A stretch of 64,000 bases of DNA from Bacteroidota bacterium. GTDB lineage: Bacteria; Bacteroidota; Bacteroidia; Chitinophagales; Chitinophagaceae. A model generated the notes under the pieces. That model was not told the origin of the DNA. It searched no databases and saw only the letters and a list, made by a program, of their open reading frames with translations. A program made the translations under genes and the position numbers. The stretch is taken from positions 1 to 64,000 of the forward strand of contig CANHHX010000004.1 of assembly GCA_947461125.1 (NCBI GenBank), given 5' to 3'. Every line of letters begins with the position of its first letter. Within the stretch, counting starts at the first letter, position 1. Below, piece by piece: positions 17,209 through 27,146 of this stretch.

Positions 17209-19287
17209 TTAATTTAAGGTGATATCATCAAATAAGAACGTAAAGTTTGCAGAGCCATCACCCACTGTTCCAAAATCAAAAATCAATACGATTTTTTGAT
17301 AGGTATTAGATGTATTGATGGCACTGTAATCAAACGTTAAGGTTTCCCAAGCACCGGCAACGGTCGTTGTTGCTTCTTTTTCAAAACTGATACCACCGTT
17401 GTTTTGGTTTTCTACTTTTAATAAAAGCTTAGCACCAGCTCTTGGAGAAAATACTTTAACTCTAAATGTTTTCTTAGTTGAGAAATCAATTGGAGCCGCT
17501 AAACCAATCCAGCTTCCACCCCAAATTTGACCTCCATTTTTAACCATTCTACCAACTTTAGCACTTGTGTTATTACCGCTAGATTGAGGGTTATTAATAA
17601 CAGTGGCAACACCACCATCAAAATTGTTGAAAGTGTAAGTAAGTGAACTTGATTCAAATGTTAATGGAAGACTCACTGTTTCAACAAAATTGGTTGCCAA
17701 TTTTCTAACATCATCCCAGAAAAATACTTTACCGTTTCCAGCATTACCGAAATCAAAGAATATGGATGCCATGGTATAGGTCGTATTTGGATTGAATGCA
17801 GGCGTATTAGGCGCATGATTGTTAAAATCAAAAATCAATGTTTCCCACTCACCTGAAGTTGTTGTAGTTGCAAAAGTTTCTACAGAACGCTGATTATTGG
17901 TGTGGTCTTCTACTTTCAATAAAACTCTAATGCCCGCAGCTGGTGAATATACCCTTACGCTCATTTGAGAAGCAGAAGCTGTTAAAGGAATGGCTGTTGC
18001 AAAACCTATATTGGTTCCAATCGTAGTTCCTGCCCAAGTTTCAGCACCATTTACTTTGGTGGTTTTTTTAACCTTATTGTTTGCATTGGTAGGATCCACT
18101 GCATCTACAGTTTGGTTATTACCAAAATCAGTGACTGTATAATTTACACCAGGTTCATCAAATGTTACAGGTAAATCTATTTTAGAATTAGGCATTGCAT
18201 CTGTTAGTCTAATATCATCCATGAAAAAAGTGAAATTAGCAGAGCCGTCACCAGGGGTGCCATTGTCAAAAATAACAACGATGTTGTGGTACTGATTAGA
18301 AGCATTTATTGTTCTATAATCGAACGCTAAATCTTCCCAAGCATTTGCAACTGTTGTCAATACTTCTTTCTCAAAAGAAATACTTCCATTACCAGCATTT
18401 TCAACCTTAAGCAATACTTTGGCGCCTACTCTTGGAGAAAATACCTTCATACGAAATACTTTATTAGCAGAAAAATCAATTGGACCACCAAGACCAATCC
18501 AGCTTCCACCCCAAGGATCGCCAGCATTTTTAACCATTCTAGCTACACGCGTAGAAGGATTTGCAGCATTGTTATGCGGATTAGCAACAACCGTTACATT
18601 TCCACCACTAAAATCATTCCATGCATAATTAATTGATGTAGATTCAAAAGTAACAGGAAGTACAACAGGATCTACAATTGTAATCACTCTTGTAGATGTA
18701 GTTGTAGCAGCACCTCCACTTAATGCTACAACCCTTACAGTGTAAGAGCCAGTTCTAGCATATGTCTTAGAAATAGTTTGACCTTCTAAAAAGTTAGTAG
18801 GAACTTCATTGGCTACATCCCCAAAATATACTTGGAAGAAAGTTTCATACAATGCTTTTGCAGAAACATTTACTTTGTATTTATTAGCAGGATCTATCAC
18901 TGCTGTTACCTCTAAATTTTCGGGTGCTCTAAAAGTTACCGTTAACTTTTGAGTTACAGTTGTAGAAACACCAGCAACGTTTGTGCCTGTAATTTTTACA
19001 TCGTATACCCCTTCTGGATACACTTTTGAAGTGCTAGCACCAGGTAAAACTTTAACAGGACCAGCAGTTCCATGTCCATAAGCAATTTCAAAACTTGCAA
19101 CACCTTCACCATTAGGTGTAATGGTTACAAGTCCTGAATTATCTTGGGTAATGGTAAACATGGCACCCAATTTTGCAGATGTCGCAGTCGTTTGTACGAA
19201 AGAAACATCATCATTGATTTCTTTTTTACATCCTGAGAATGTAGCAATGAGTATCAAGCAACTCAATATGTATTTTAATGTTTTCAT
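17209..19287 (-). CDS. PUL surface glycan-binding-like lipoprotein: PKD-like N-terminus plus three tandem jelly-roll-like modules
   Basis: 692 aa; lipobox ATFSGC; three repeats starting LPVTFEST, LPVTFDEP, LPLTFESS and ending in FxxDDIR/DDVR/DDITLN. Confidence 0.8.
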   Translation of the reverse strand: MKTLKYILSCLILIATFSGCKKEINDDVSFVQTTATSAKLGAMFTITQDNSGLVTITPNGEGVASFEIAYGHGTAGPVKVLPGASTSKVYPEGVYDVKITGTNVAGVSTTVTQKLTVTFRAPENLEVTAVIDPANKYKVNVSAKALYETFFQVYFGDVANEVPTNFLEGQTISKTYARTGSYTVRVVALSGGAATTTSTRVITIVDPVVLPVTFESTSINYAWNDFSGGNVTVVANPHNNAANPSTRVARMVKNAGDPWGGSWIGLGGPIDFSANKVFRMKVFSPRVGAKVLLKVENAGNGSISFEKEVLTTVANAWEDLAFDYRTINASNQYHNIVVIFDNGTPGDGSANFTFFMDDIRLTDAMPNSKIDLPVTFDEPGVNYTVTDFGNNQTVDAVDPTNANNKVKKTTKVNGAETWAGTTIGTNIGFATAIPLTASASQMSVRVYSPAAGIRVLLKVEDHTNNQRSVETFATTTTSGEWETLIFDFNNHAPNTPAFNPNTTYTMASIFFDFGNAGNGKVFFWDDVRKLATNFVETVSLPLTFESSSLTYTFNNFDGGVATVINNPQSSGNNTSAKVGRMVKNGGQIWGGSWIGLAAPIDFSTKKTFRVKVFSPRAGAKLLLKVENQNNGGISFEKEATTTVAGAWETLTFDYSAINTSNTYQKIVLIFDFGTVGDGSANFTFLFDDITLN

Positions 19288-19318
19288 ACTATTTAATTCA
19301 ATAGATTATACAATGAGA

Positions 19319-20830
19319 TTAATATCCAGCATTTTGTGTTAAACCAGAAATATCAACCTCTTGTTGAGGTATTGGGAACACTTCATGCTTACCTACTCTA
19401 AAGCCAGTAATTCTTGAAGCCGCTTGTCCAGTTCTTACTAGGTCAAAGAAACGATCTCCTTCCATGGCTAGTTCTAGTCGACGCTCATCCCAAATTGCTT
19501 GACGAAGTGCAGTTCCGGTTGCAGTACTATTATTAGAAGCATTACCAAATGCTCTTTGTCTTACTTGATTTAAATAACCCTGTGCCTTAGCATCATTTGG
19601 AGCAGTAGCTCTATTAAACGCTTCGGCAGCCATCAATAAAACATCGGCATAACGGATAATTCTGAAGTTATTTAAGTAGTTTAATTCTACTTGACCAGAG
19701 GTTTCTCCTTTGCGTGGCAAATACTTTTGATTGTACAAACCTGTGTTTTTAAATGGAGCTACTTGATACGTAATATTAAAGGAAGGATTTGCCGCTTTGT
19801 ATGCTTCAATATCCAACACCGTTACGTTTTTACGTCTGTCAGTAGCAGTATAAGCAGCTGCTAAATTTTGCGTAGGCAAATTGGTGCTCCAACCAGCTGC
19901 ATAAGGCATCTGTGCAGAACCATTTAAACCTCTAATACCACACTGTTGAACCGCATAGTTACCTTGACCGCGTGTTACACCACCCCAGTTATAGTAAGGA
20001 GAAACATTAGAATACTGAATTTCAAAAACAGATTCTGGACCGTTTTCTCCACTTGCTAAAAACATAGCACCAAAATCAGAAACGAGTGTAAATGCATTCG
20101 CAGTAATGATGCTTTCTAACGTGGTAGCAGCTGCATCAAATTTGTTTTGATAGAGGTATACTTTACCAAGTAAAGCTTGTGCAGCATACTTTGTAATTCT
20201 ACCTTTTTGAACTTGAACTGCTGGAAGGGCTGTTACAGCCGCAGTTAAATCTGCTTCGATTTGCTTATATACATCTGCTCTGGGTGAACGCTTTAAACTT
20301 CTTGATTGCGCAAGACTTAAACGCCTTTCTGTAAAAAGAGGCACATCACCAAACATTCGTACGAGTGTAAAATAGTAGTACGCACGTAAAAAATGAACTT
20401 CACCATACAATGCTTCTTTACCGGCAAACTCAATTTTCTGACCCGCTAAATTAGCCGTTTTGTACTGGGTCATATAATTAGCACGATTTACCCCTTCGTA
20501 TGCAGAAACCCAAATTTCTTGAAGGGTTCCGTTTACTGGTGTATGCGTATAATCGTCAATTTGTTGCAAGGATAAAACGTCAGAAGCATTTTCTCCACCA
20601 GACACTGCATTATCAGATGCAATATCACCAATTGGAACAACCTGGTTAATCCATTGCAGAGGCGTGTAAACACTCACCAACATATTTCTATAATCAGAAG
20701 CAGACTTTAAATAGTCTTGTTCCGTAATAATAAAATCTTCATGGGGATTGTAATCGACCCACTTAGTACAAGATATAAGCGTGGTAATAACTAAAACCAG
20801 GCCTACTATTTTTATTGAATTGATCTTCAT
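19319..20830 (-). CDS. SusD/RagB family nutrient-binding outer membrane lipoprotein
   Basis: 503 aa; lipobox LISC; IWDERRLELAMEGDRFFDLVRTGQA and VFPIPQQEVDISGLTQNAGY. Confidence 0.96.
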   Translation of the reverse strand: MKINSIKIVGLVLVITTLISCTKWVDYNPHEDFIITEQDYLKSASDYRNMLVSVYTPLQWINQVVPIGDIASDNAVSGGENASDVLSLQQIDDYTHTPVNGTLQEIWVSAYEGVNRANYMTQYKTANLAGQKIEFAGKEALYGEVHFLRAYYYFTLVRMFGDVPLFTERRLSLAQSRSLKRSPRADVYKQIEADLTAAVTALPAVQVQKGRITKYAAQALLGKVYLYQNKFDAAATTLESIITANAFTLVSDFGAMFLASGENGPESVFEIQYSNVSPYYNWGGVTRGQGNYAVQQCGIRGLNGSAQMPYAAGWSTNLPTQNLAAAYTATDRRKNVTVLDIEAYKAANPSFNITYQVAPFKNTGLYNQKYLPRKGETSGQVELNYLNNFRIIRYADVLLMAAEAFNRATAPNDAKAQGYLNQVRQRAFGNASNNSTATGTALRQAIWDERRLELAMEGDRFFDLVRTGQAASRITGFRVGKHEVFPIPQQEVDISGLTQNAGY

Positions 20831-20854
20831 AATGGTATATTTAAGTAGTGAAGA

Positions 20855-23800
20855 TTATAGTTTAATATCAAAGCCAAATGCAAATGTTCTGGCCTGAGGA
20901 TATGCACCACGATCGATACCTGTATCTAAAATGCCACCCGCAATTTCCGGATCAAATCCAGTGTACTTTGTAAATACAAAAGCATTTTTCACTTGTGCAT
21001 ATACGCGAATACTGTTGAACCATTTTTTGGAAGCTGGCGTATTAAAGGTGTAACCGAGTTGAATATTCTTGATTTTTAAGAAAGAACCATCTTCAACATA
21101 TCTGTCAGATACTCTAATATTACTATTGGCATCCACAAAAGAATATCTTGGTAAACGCGCATCGTTTGTAGTACCCTCACCAGTCCAACGACCAAGAACA
21201 GAACGGTCTTTGTTAGAGAAGTTTGCATTACGCTCATAGGCTCTATAAATATCGTTTCCTACAGAAGCATACCAAAATGTGTTGAAATCGAAATTCTTGT
21301 AGCTTACATTAAAGCTCCACCCCATCGTAAACTTAGGGAATGGATTACCAATATTTGTTTGGTCTGATGCATTGATAACACCATCACCATTCACATCTAC
21401 ATATTTGATATCACCTGGTTGTGCACCTGGCTGTCTAGGAGACGCTGCAATGTCTGCGGCATTTTGGAAAAGACCCGCTGTTTTGTAGCCATAAAAATAA
21501 CCTGGTGCAAATCCTTTCTCAAAAACAGTAACGCTTTGTGATTGACCATTGAAATAATATCCGCCTAAAATTTTAGCAGTACCATTATCATTGGTAGCAG
21601 TTACTAAGTTGGTTGCAGTAGTGAAAGTTAATGCTGTATTAAATTTCAAATTCTTACCAATAGATTCGTTGTAATTTAAAGTAAAGTCAAAACCACTGGT
21701 TTTAGTAGCTCCAATATTTGCAATTGGGCTAGGTACCGTTCCTAAATACAATGAAGCGGATGGTGTAAATAACAAACCATCTACTGTTTTTTGGAAATAG
21801 TCAGCGTTGATAGAGAACTTATTATTTAGAACTACTAAATCAAAACCAATGTTTGATTGAATTTGCTTTTCCCATCTAAGTGTAGTATTAGCAGCAGAAC
21901 CCACTGTAGAACCTGGATAAAACACATCGTTAAATGTATATCCATTACTATTTGCAGTAGGGCCGTAACTAGGTCCACCAGTAACAATACTCACAAATTG
22001 TGGGTTTACATTTTCGTTACCAATGCTACCATAACTACCTCTAATTTTTAATTGATCTACCCAGTCTGCTTTAAAGAATTTTTCTTTAGAAACAACCCAT
22101 CCAAGAGATCCAGAATAGAAGTTACCAAATTTGTTGTCTACACCAAATGCATAAGAACCATCTCTACGTGCACTAAATGAAGCTAAATATTTGTCTTTGT
22201 AATCGTAGTTGAGACGAGAAAAATAAGAAAGATTTCTTCTAAAATATTGGTAGTAGTAACCTGCAAGTGCATTTGTATTGGTTGCTATGTTATTACCCGT
22301 TGCAGCCGTAAAGTCTGCAAATTCCCAACTATTAAATGGAACATCTTGACGCGTTGCGCCAGCTGCATTTCCACTTACTTTTGCTAATGAAAAACCAAGA
22401 ACTGTTTCAAAGTTGTGGTCTTGCTTAAATTTAAAGTTATAGTTTGCAAAAGACTCCCAAGTGTAATTGAAGTTGCTCACTTTTTCGTGTGCCACACTAT
22501 TAAATCTTCCCACTACTGTAGAACCATCCGCATTCATAGAATTGTCTACGTTTTGCGGGCCATAGAAAACAAGTGGGTTAAAGCTTTTAGCATTGCCATC
22601 ATATTTTGTATAACCAAAACGAGAAGACAATGTAAGGTTGTTTAAGACCTTGTATTGTAACTCAAATTTTCCATAGATTTTAGAACCTACGTTTGAGTTA
22701 TATGTATTTTCTAATTTAGTAAGTGGATTAAAAATTTCAGATAATAATAAATTACTGAAACCATATCTACCAACTGTATTAGGAACATTGTTTAATACGC
22801 TAACAGTAGGATCAAAGTTAATCGCACTACCAATAACACTATTAAATGAATTCTCTTGAATTCCTTTAGAGTTCAATGTAACTGCTGTAGTATTCAATAA
22901 GAATTTAAGTTTCTTAGAAATATCAAAAGTTAAGTTGGCAGAAAAGTTACCTCTATCAAAACGAGATTTATCATTTCCTCCTACAATACCACCTTGGGTC
23001 AAATAACCCGCAGATAAAAAGTAGGTCATATTTTCACTACCGCCTTGCGCTGCAATTGTATGAGATTGCAAAGCAGCTCTTCTAAAGATTTGATCCTGCC
23101 AATTGGTACCCACCCCTAATAAAGAAAGGTTTGGAAACACAATAGGGCCGCCTGCTGTGGTACTACCCTCATTAATCATGGCACCATATTCTGTTGCGTT
23201 TAAAACACCAAGGGTATTCATTACCTCTTGCACACCATAGTTACTATTAATAGTAATAGCTGCTTTTTGGCTTTTTCTACCGCCTTTGGTGGTAACTACA
23301 ATTACACCATTACCACCTTTAACACCAAAGATGGCTGTGGTGGCCGCGTCTTTTAACACGTTAATTGACTCGATATCCGCAGCGTTAATCGCATTAAGAT
23401 CGGTAAGTGTTTGAGGTACACCATCAATAATTACAACTGGGTCAGTACCAGAAAAAGAAGGAATACCTCTAATTAATACCGTTGGTTTAGCACCAGGTGA
23501 ACCAGATTGAATCACATTAACACCAGACGCCTTTCCTTGAAGGGCCTCTTCCGTTCTAACGGGTTTTAGTTTTTCAATATCACTTGACTTTACAGTTGAA
23601 ATAGCACCAGATATTTTGGTTACCTTTTGGGTACCATAACCTACTACTACTACATCACCAAGTGTGTTTGCTGGATTTTGCTCTAACGAAACCTCTAGGT
23701 CACCTGCTTTTACCACCGTAACCTTGGAAGTAATTAAGCCTGTGTAAGTGATTTCTAAAACAGAACCTACAGCTGTGTTGAGTGAAAACCGACCATTAGC

Positions 23801-23971
23801 GTCGGTGAGGGCAAGTGATTTGCCCTTAACAGAAACAGAAGCCCCTACTAGCAGTTCGCCAGTATTTTTGTTTTTAACGCTACCGGTAACGGCAATTGAC
23901 TGAGCGTAAAGCGTTTCTACGCCAAGCCCGAGCATCAAAACAAGGCACATAAGAATAAATCTTATTTTCAT
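20855..23971 (-). CDS. SusC/RagA family TonB-linked outer membrane protein
   Basis: 1038 aa; NTGELLVGASVSVKGKS N-domain; VLIRGIPSFSGTDPVVIIDGVPQ; SINVLKDAATTAIFGVKGGNGVIVVTTKGG. Confidence 0.97.
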   Translation of the reverse strand: MKIRFILMCLVLMLGLGVETLYAQSIAVTGSVKNKNTGELLVGASVSVKGKSLALTDANGRFSLNTAVGSVLEITYTGLITSKVTVVKAGDLEVSLEQNPANTLGDVVVVGYGTQKVTKISGAISTVKSSDIEKLKPVRTEEALQGKASGVNVIQSGSPGAKPTVLIRGIPSFSGTDPVVIIDGVPQTLTDLNAINAADIESINVLKDAATTAIFGVKGGNGVIVVTTKGGRKSQKAAITINSNYGVQEVMNTLGVLNATEYGAMINEGSTTAGGPIVFPNLSLLGVGTNWQDQIFRRAALQSHTIAAQGGSENMTYFLSAGYLTQGGIVGGNDKSRFDRGNFSANLTFDISKKLKFLLNTTAVTLNSKGIQENSFNSVIGSAINFDPTVSVLNNVPNTVGRYGFSNLLLSEIFNPLTKLENTYNSNVGSKIYGKFELQYKVLNNLTLSSRFGYTKYDGNAKSFNPLVFYGPQNVDNSMNADGSTVVGRFNSVAHEKVSNFNYTWESFANYNFKFKQDHNFETVLGFSLAKVSGNAAGATRQDVPFNSWEFADFTAATGNNIATNTNALAGYYYQYFRRNLSYFSRLNYDYKDKYLASFSARRDGSYAFGVDNKFGNFYSGSLGWVVSKEKFFKADWVDQLKIRGSYGSIGNENVNPQFVSIVTGGPSYGPTANSNGYTFNDVFYPGSTVGSAANTTLRWEKQIQSNIGFDLVVLNNKFSINADYFQKTVDGLLFTPSASLYLGTVPSPIANIGATKTSGFDFTLNYNESIGKNLKFNTALTFTTATNLVTATNDNGTAKILGGYYFNGQSQSVTVFEKGFAPGYFYGYKTAGLFQNAADIAASPRQPGAQPGDIKYVDVNGDGVINASDQTNIGNPFPKFTMGWSFNVSYKNFDFNTFWYASVGNDIYRAYERNANFSNKDRSVLGRWTGEGTTNDARLPRYSFVDANSNIRVSDRYVEDGSFLKIKNIQLGYTFNTPASKKWFNSIRVYAQVKNAFVFTKYTGFDPEIAGGILDTGIDRGAYPQARTFAFGFDIKL

Positions 23972-24058
23972 AATGCAATCGTTTATGTGAAAGAAAAAAA
24001 ATGATTTTTTGGCAACGTAAAAGTAGTAACAGACACTACAAAATCTTTGTTGTTTAAC

Positions 24059-24128
24059 ACTTCAATACTACATCACTATTTTTAACTAATTGATTATCAA
24101 TAATGTAAATTACTTCAATACTACATCA
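24059..24128. promoter_or_regulatory. Two 17-bp direct repeats (ACTTCAATACTACATCA) flanking a 13-bp palindrome; candidate regulator-binding site
   Basis: Identical 17-mers at 24059-24075 and 24112-24128 (53-bp period); ATTGAT-T-ATCAAT at 24089-24101 lies between them. Confidence 0.65.
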
Positions 24129-24171
24129 ACAAATATTTCATATATTTAGTTTAAAATAAAATCTTTGAGCA

Positions 24172-27054
24172 GTGAAAAAAATACTCTTTTTACTACTTCT
24201 TCCAATATATGCAAGCAGCCAAAACACTATTGGCCTTCCAGATATTATAAATTATTCTAAATTATCCTATAATGCGGGACTTCAGAACTGGGATGTCAAA
24301 CAAGACAAAAACGGGGTTGTTTACTTTGCTAACAATGAAGGCTTATTAAGTTTCGACGGGAAAAACTGGAAACTTTACCCACTGACAAATAAAACCATTG
24401 TAAGATCAGTAGCAATAGGAAGCGACCATAAAATATACGTAGGCGGTCAGGATGAACTTGGCTATTTTGCCCCTAATCCGAACGGCAACCTAGTTTATAA
24501 CTCACTTACCGCATTAATTCCTGCTAAATACAGGTCTTTTGAAGATGTTTGGGACATTGTTTCATTGGGCTCCTCACTTTTTTTTAGATCTCCCAATAAA
24601 ATTTTCCAATACAACGGAAACAACATCACAGTATTTAAAGCTCCTTCCGAATGGTCTTACCTAACCAGTTGTAACGGAAAACTATATGCCCATGATTACC
24701 AAACAGGCCTAATGACATTTGAAAATGATGTTTGGCAGCCATTAGTGACAAATTATAGTTTTTCAAAAACCGACCCCATTACCGGAATCATCCCAAGTGG
24801 CTCGGGAGCAATGATTACAACCCTTAAAAGCGGAATTTTCTATTTTGAGAATCATATCATAACCCCAATCAAATCGGGAGCTGCCAGTTTTATACAAAAT
24901 GAACGAATCTACGGTGCCATAGCCATCAATAAAGACTGGACAGCCCTGGCAACAAGTAATAGTGGCGTATACATCATTAATAATAGAGCCGAAATCATCC
25001 AAAAGTTTTCAAGCACCGAAGGATTGCAGAGTAATAATATTTTAAGCATCTTTTTAGACAACAAACAAAATTTGTGGCTTGGATTAAATAATGGGCTGGA
25101 TTTCATCGCCTACAACAGTGCGATTAAACACATTTCTCCCAAATTACTCGACGAATCTGGCTACACTTCCATGATTCAAAACCAGCAACTCTATATTGGA
25201 ACATCCAATGGACTTTATACGGTTGCGCTTCAACCCTTAAAAGATTTAAGTTTTAGTAAAGGCGATTTTTCGTTGGTGCAAAACACAAGTGGGCAAACTT
25301 GGGGACTATCTCTTATTAATAATAAACTGCTTTTAGGTCATCACGAGGGTGCTTTTTATGTAAACAATAAGATAGCAACATCTTTTTCGACTAAACCAGG
25401 GTTTTGGAACTTCACACCACTTGGTAATATGTCACCTGCACGCATCGTTGTGGGTGGCACTTATAGAGGTCTTACCATTTTTGATGCAAAAGCCAATCAA
25501 CTTTTGCAAACATTAGATATTCCAAACTTTATTGAATCTTCTAGGTATGTAACCATTGATGCAGAAGAAAATATATGGGTGTCTCATCCTTACCATGGTA
25601 TATATAAAATTGAAAAAAATAGTAACGGACAGTACACTACCAAGCAATATCAGAAAAAAGAAGGACTACCCGCTTTGCTAAATAATCATATCTACAAAGT
25701 AAAAAATAGAATTGTAGTGGGTACTGAAAAAGGCGTTTATGAATACAACATCGAAAAAGATAAATTCGAAGTAGCTTCAAGTTATGCATCACTTATTGGA
25801 AACCAAAGTATTCGCTATCTAAAAGAAGACAGAGAAGGTAACGTCTGGTTCATACATGAAAAAGAATTGGGCGTTATTGACTACACCAGTAACCAACCAC
25901 AAGTCATTTATATTCCTGAACTAAGCGCAAAAATGTTAAGTGGATTTGAATACATAAATGCAATAGATGGTAGCAATATCTTTTTAGGGGGTGAGAAAGG
26001 ATTTTATCATATCAATTATGAAAAATATAAAAAGCTTGCACCCGCATTAAATGTTCAAATCAGATCGGTACATATTATTGATAATTTAGACAGTACTTTA
26101 TTTGGCGGCTACTTTAAAAACGTAAACGAAAATCAAGTACAGGAGCAAGCAACCATTCCCGAAGTTGCTTATCATTTTAAAACCATGCGCTTCGATTACA
26201 CATCAGTTGCATTTGGTTACCAAAACAATTTAGAATACAGCTATCGACTAAAGGGACTAGACAACAAATGGTCTGCGTGGACAAGAAGAACAGAAAAAGA
26301 ATATACCAATTTAATACCTGGCAACTATACATTTGAAGTGAAAGTTAGAAACAACTTGGGGAATGAATCAGCGGTATCTAGCTACCAATTTAAAATTAAT
26401 GCGCCATGGTACCGAACACTATTTGCGTATCTACTTTATTTCATTGCTATTGGTTTTGGCTTTTATAAACTTCATATATATCAACGTAAAAAGTTTAAAG
26501 CGCAACAGCAAAAATATGAGCAGGAGCAACAAAGATTGAGGTACATTCACGAACTAGAAATAAACAAATCAGAAAGTGATTTAGTGACGCTGCAAAATGA
26601 AAAACTAGAAGTTGAAATCGAATATAAAAATTCTGAACTAGCCTCTTCGGCTATGCATATCGTAAAAAAAGGCGAACTGCTTACTAAAGTTAAAAGCGAA
26701 CTAGCAAGCATCATTAAAAAAATAGACAACGAATATGCTATTACCGAATTAAAGAAAATGGTAAAAGCTTTAAATGAAGATGAAAATTTAGACCAAGAAT
26801 GGGAGTACTTTACCAAACATTTTGACAAAGTGCATTCCGATTTTATTGTCAAGCTCAAAGAAAAGCATAGTAATATAAGCAACAACGAATTAAAGTTATG
26901 TGCCTATTTGAGAATGAACCTGTCAACTAAAGAAATTGCCCAACTTATGAATATTTCTGTGCGGGGCGTAGAAATTAGTAGGTATCGACTTCGAAAAAAA
27001 TTAAACCTCGCTACCGATGTCAACTTATTTGATTACCTGATTAGTATTGGCTAA
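24172..27054 (+). CDS. Two-component-regulator-propeller / Y_Y_Y domain transmembrane transcriptional regulator with LuxR-type HTH
   Basis: GTG start; 960 aa; signal peptide, propeller-type repeats, Y_Y_Y-like domain (YSYRLKGLDNKWSAWT...YTFEVKVRNNLGNES), TM (LFAYLLYFIAIGFGFYKL), coiled coil, HTH (LSTKEIAQLMNISVRGVEISRYRLRKKL). No histidine kinase seen. Confidence 0.9.
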   Translation: MKKILFLLLLPIYASSQNTIGLPDIINYSKLSYNAGLQNWDVKQDKNGVVYFANNEGLLSFDGKNWKLYPLTNKTIVRSVAIGSDHKIYVGGQDELGYFAPNPNGNLVYNSLTALIPAKYRSFEDVWDIVSLGSSLFFRSPNKIFQYNGNNITVFKAPSEWSYLTSCNGKLYAHDYQTGLMTFENDVWQPLVTNYSFSKTDPITGIIPSGSGAMITTLKSGIFYFENHIITPIKSGAASFIQNERIYGAIAINKDWTALATSNSGVYIINNRAEIIQKFSSTEGLQSNNILSIFLDNKQNLWLGLNNGLDFIAYNSAIKHISPKLLDESGYTSMIQNQQLYIGTSNGLYTVALQPLKDLSFSKGDFSLVQNTSGQTWGLSLINNKLLLGHHEGAFYVNNKIATSFSTKPGFWNFTPLGNMSPARIVVGGTYRGLTIFDAKANQLLQTLDIPNFIESSRYVTIDAEENIWVSHPYHGIYKIEKNSNGQYTTKQYQKKEGLPALLNNHIYKVKNRIVVGTEKGVYEYNIEKDKFEVASSYASLIGNQSIRYLKEDREGNVWFIHEKELGVIDYTSNQPQVIYIPELSAKMLSGFEYINAIDGSNIFLGGEKGFYHINYEKYKKLAPALNVQIRSVHIIDNLDSTLFGGYFKNVNENQVQEQATIPEVAYHFKTMRFDYTSVAFGYQNNLEYSYRLKGLDNKWSAWTRRTEKEYTNLIPGNYTFEVKVRNNLGNESAVSSYQFKINAPWYRTLFAYLLYFIAIGFGFYKLHIYQRKKFKAQQQKYEQEQQRLRYIHELEINKSESDLVTLQNEKLEVEIEYKNSELASSAMHIVKKGELLTKVKSELASIIKKIDNEYAITELKKMVKALNEDENLDQEWEYFTKHFDKVHSDFIVKLKEKHSNISNNELKLCAYLRMNLSTKEIAQLMNISVRGVEISRYRLRKKLNLATDVNLFDYLISIG

Positions 27055-27076
27055 CAACTAGATTCAATCTTTATTG

Positions 27077-27114
27077 TAAAAAAAATGGAACCTACATAAA
27101 AAGTGTAGATTCCA
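27077..27114 (-). terminator. Intrinsic terminator downstream of the hmuY-like gene
   Basis: TGGAACCTACA-N7-TGTAGATTCCA (one mismatch); T-run on the minus-strand 3' side (plus-strand A8 at 27078-27085). Confidence 0.65.
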
Positions 27115-27146
27115 TAGAACGGGGGGCTTATTAAACAAACTAAATA

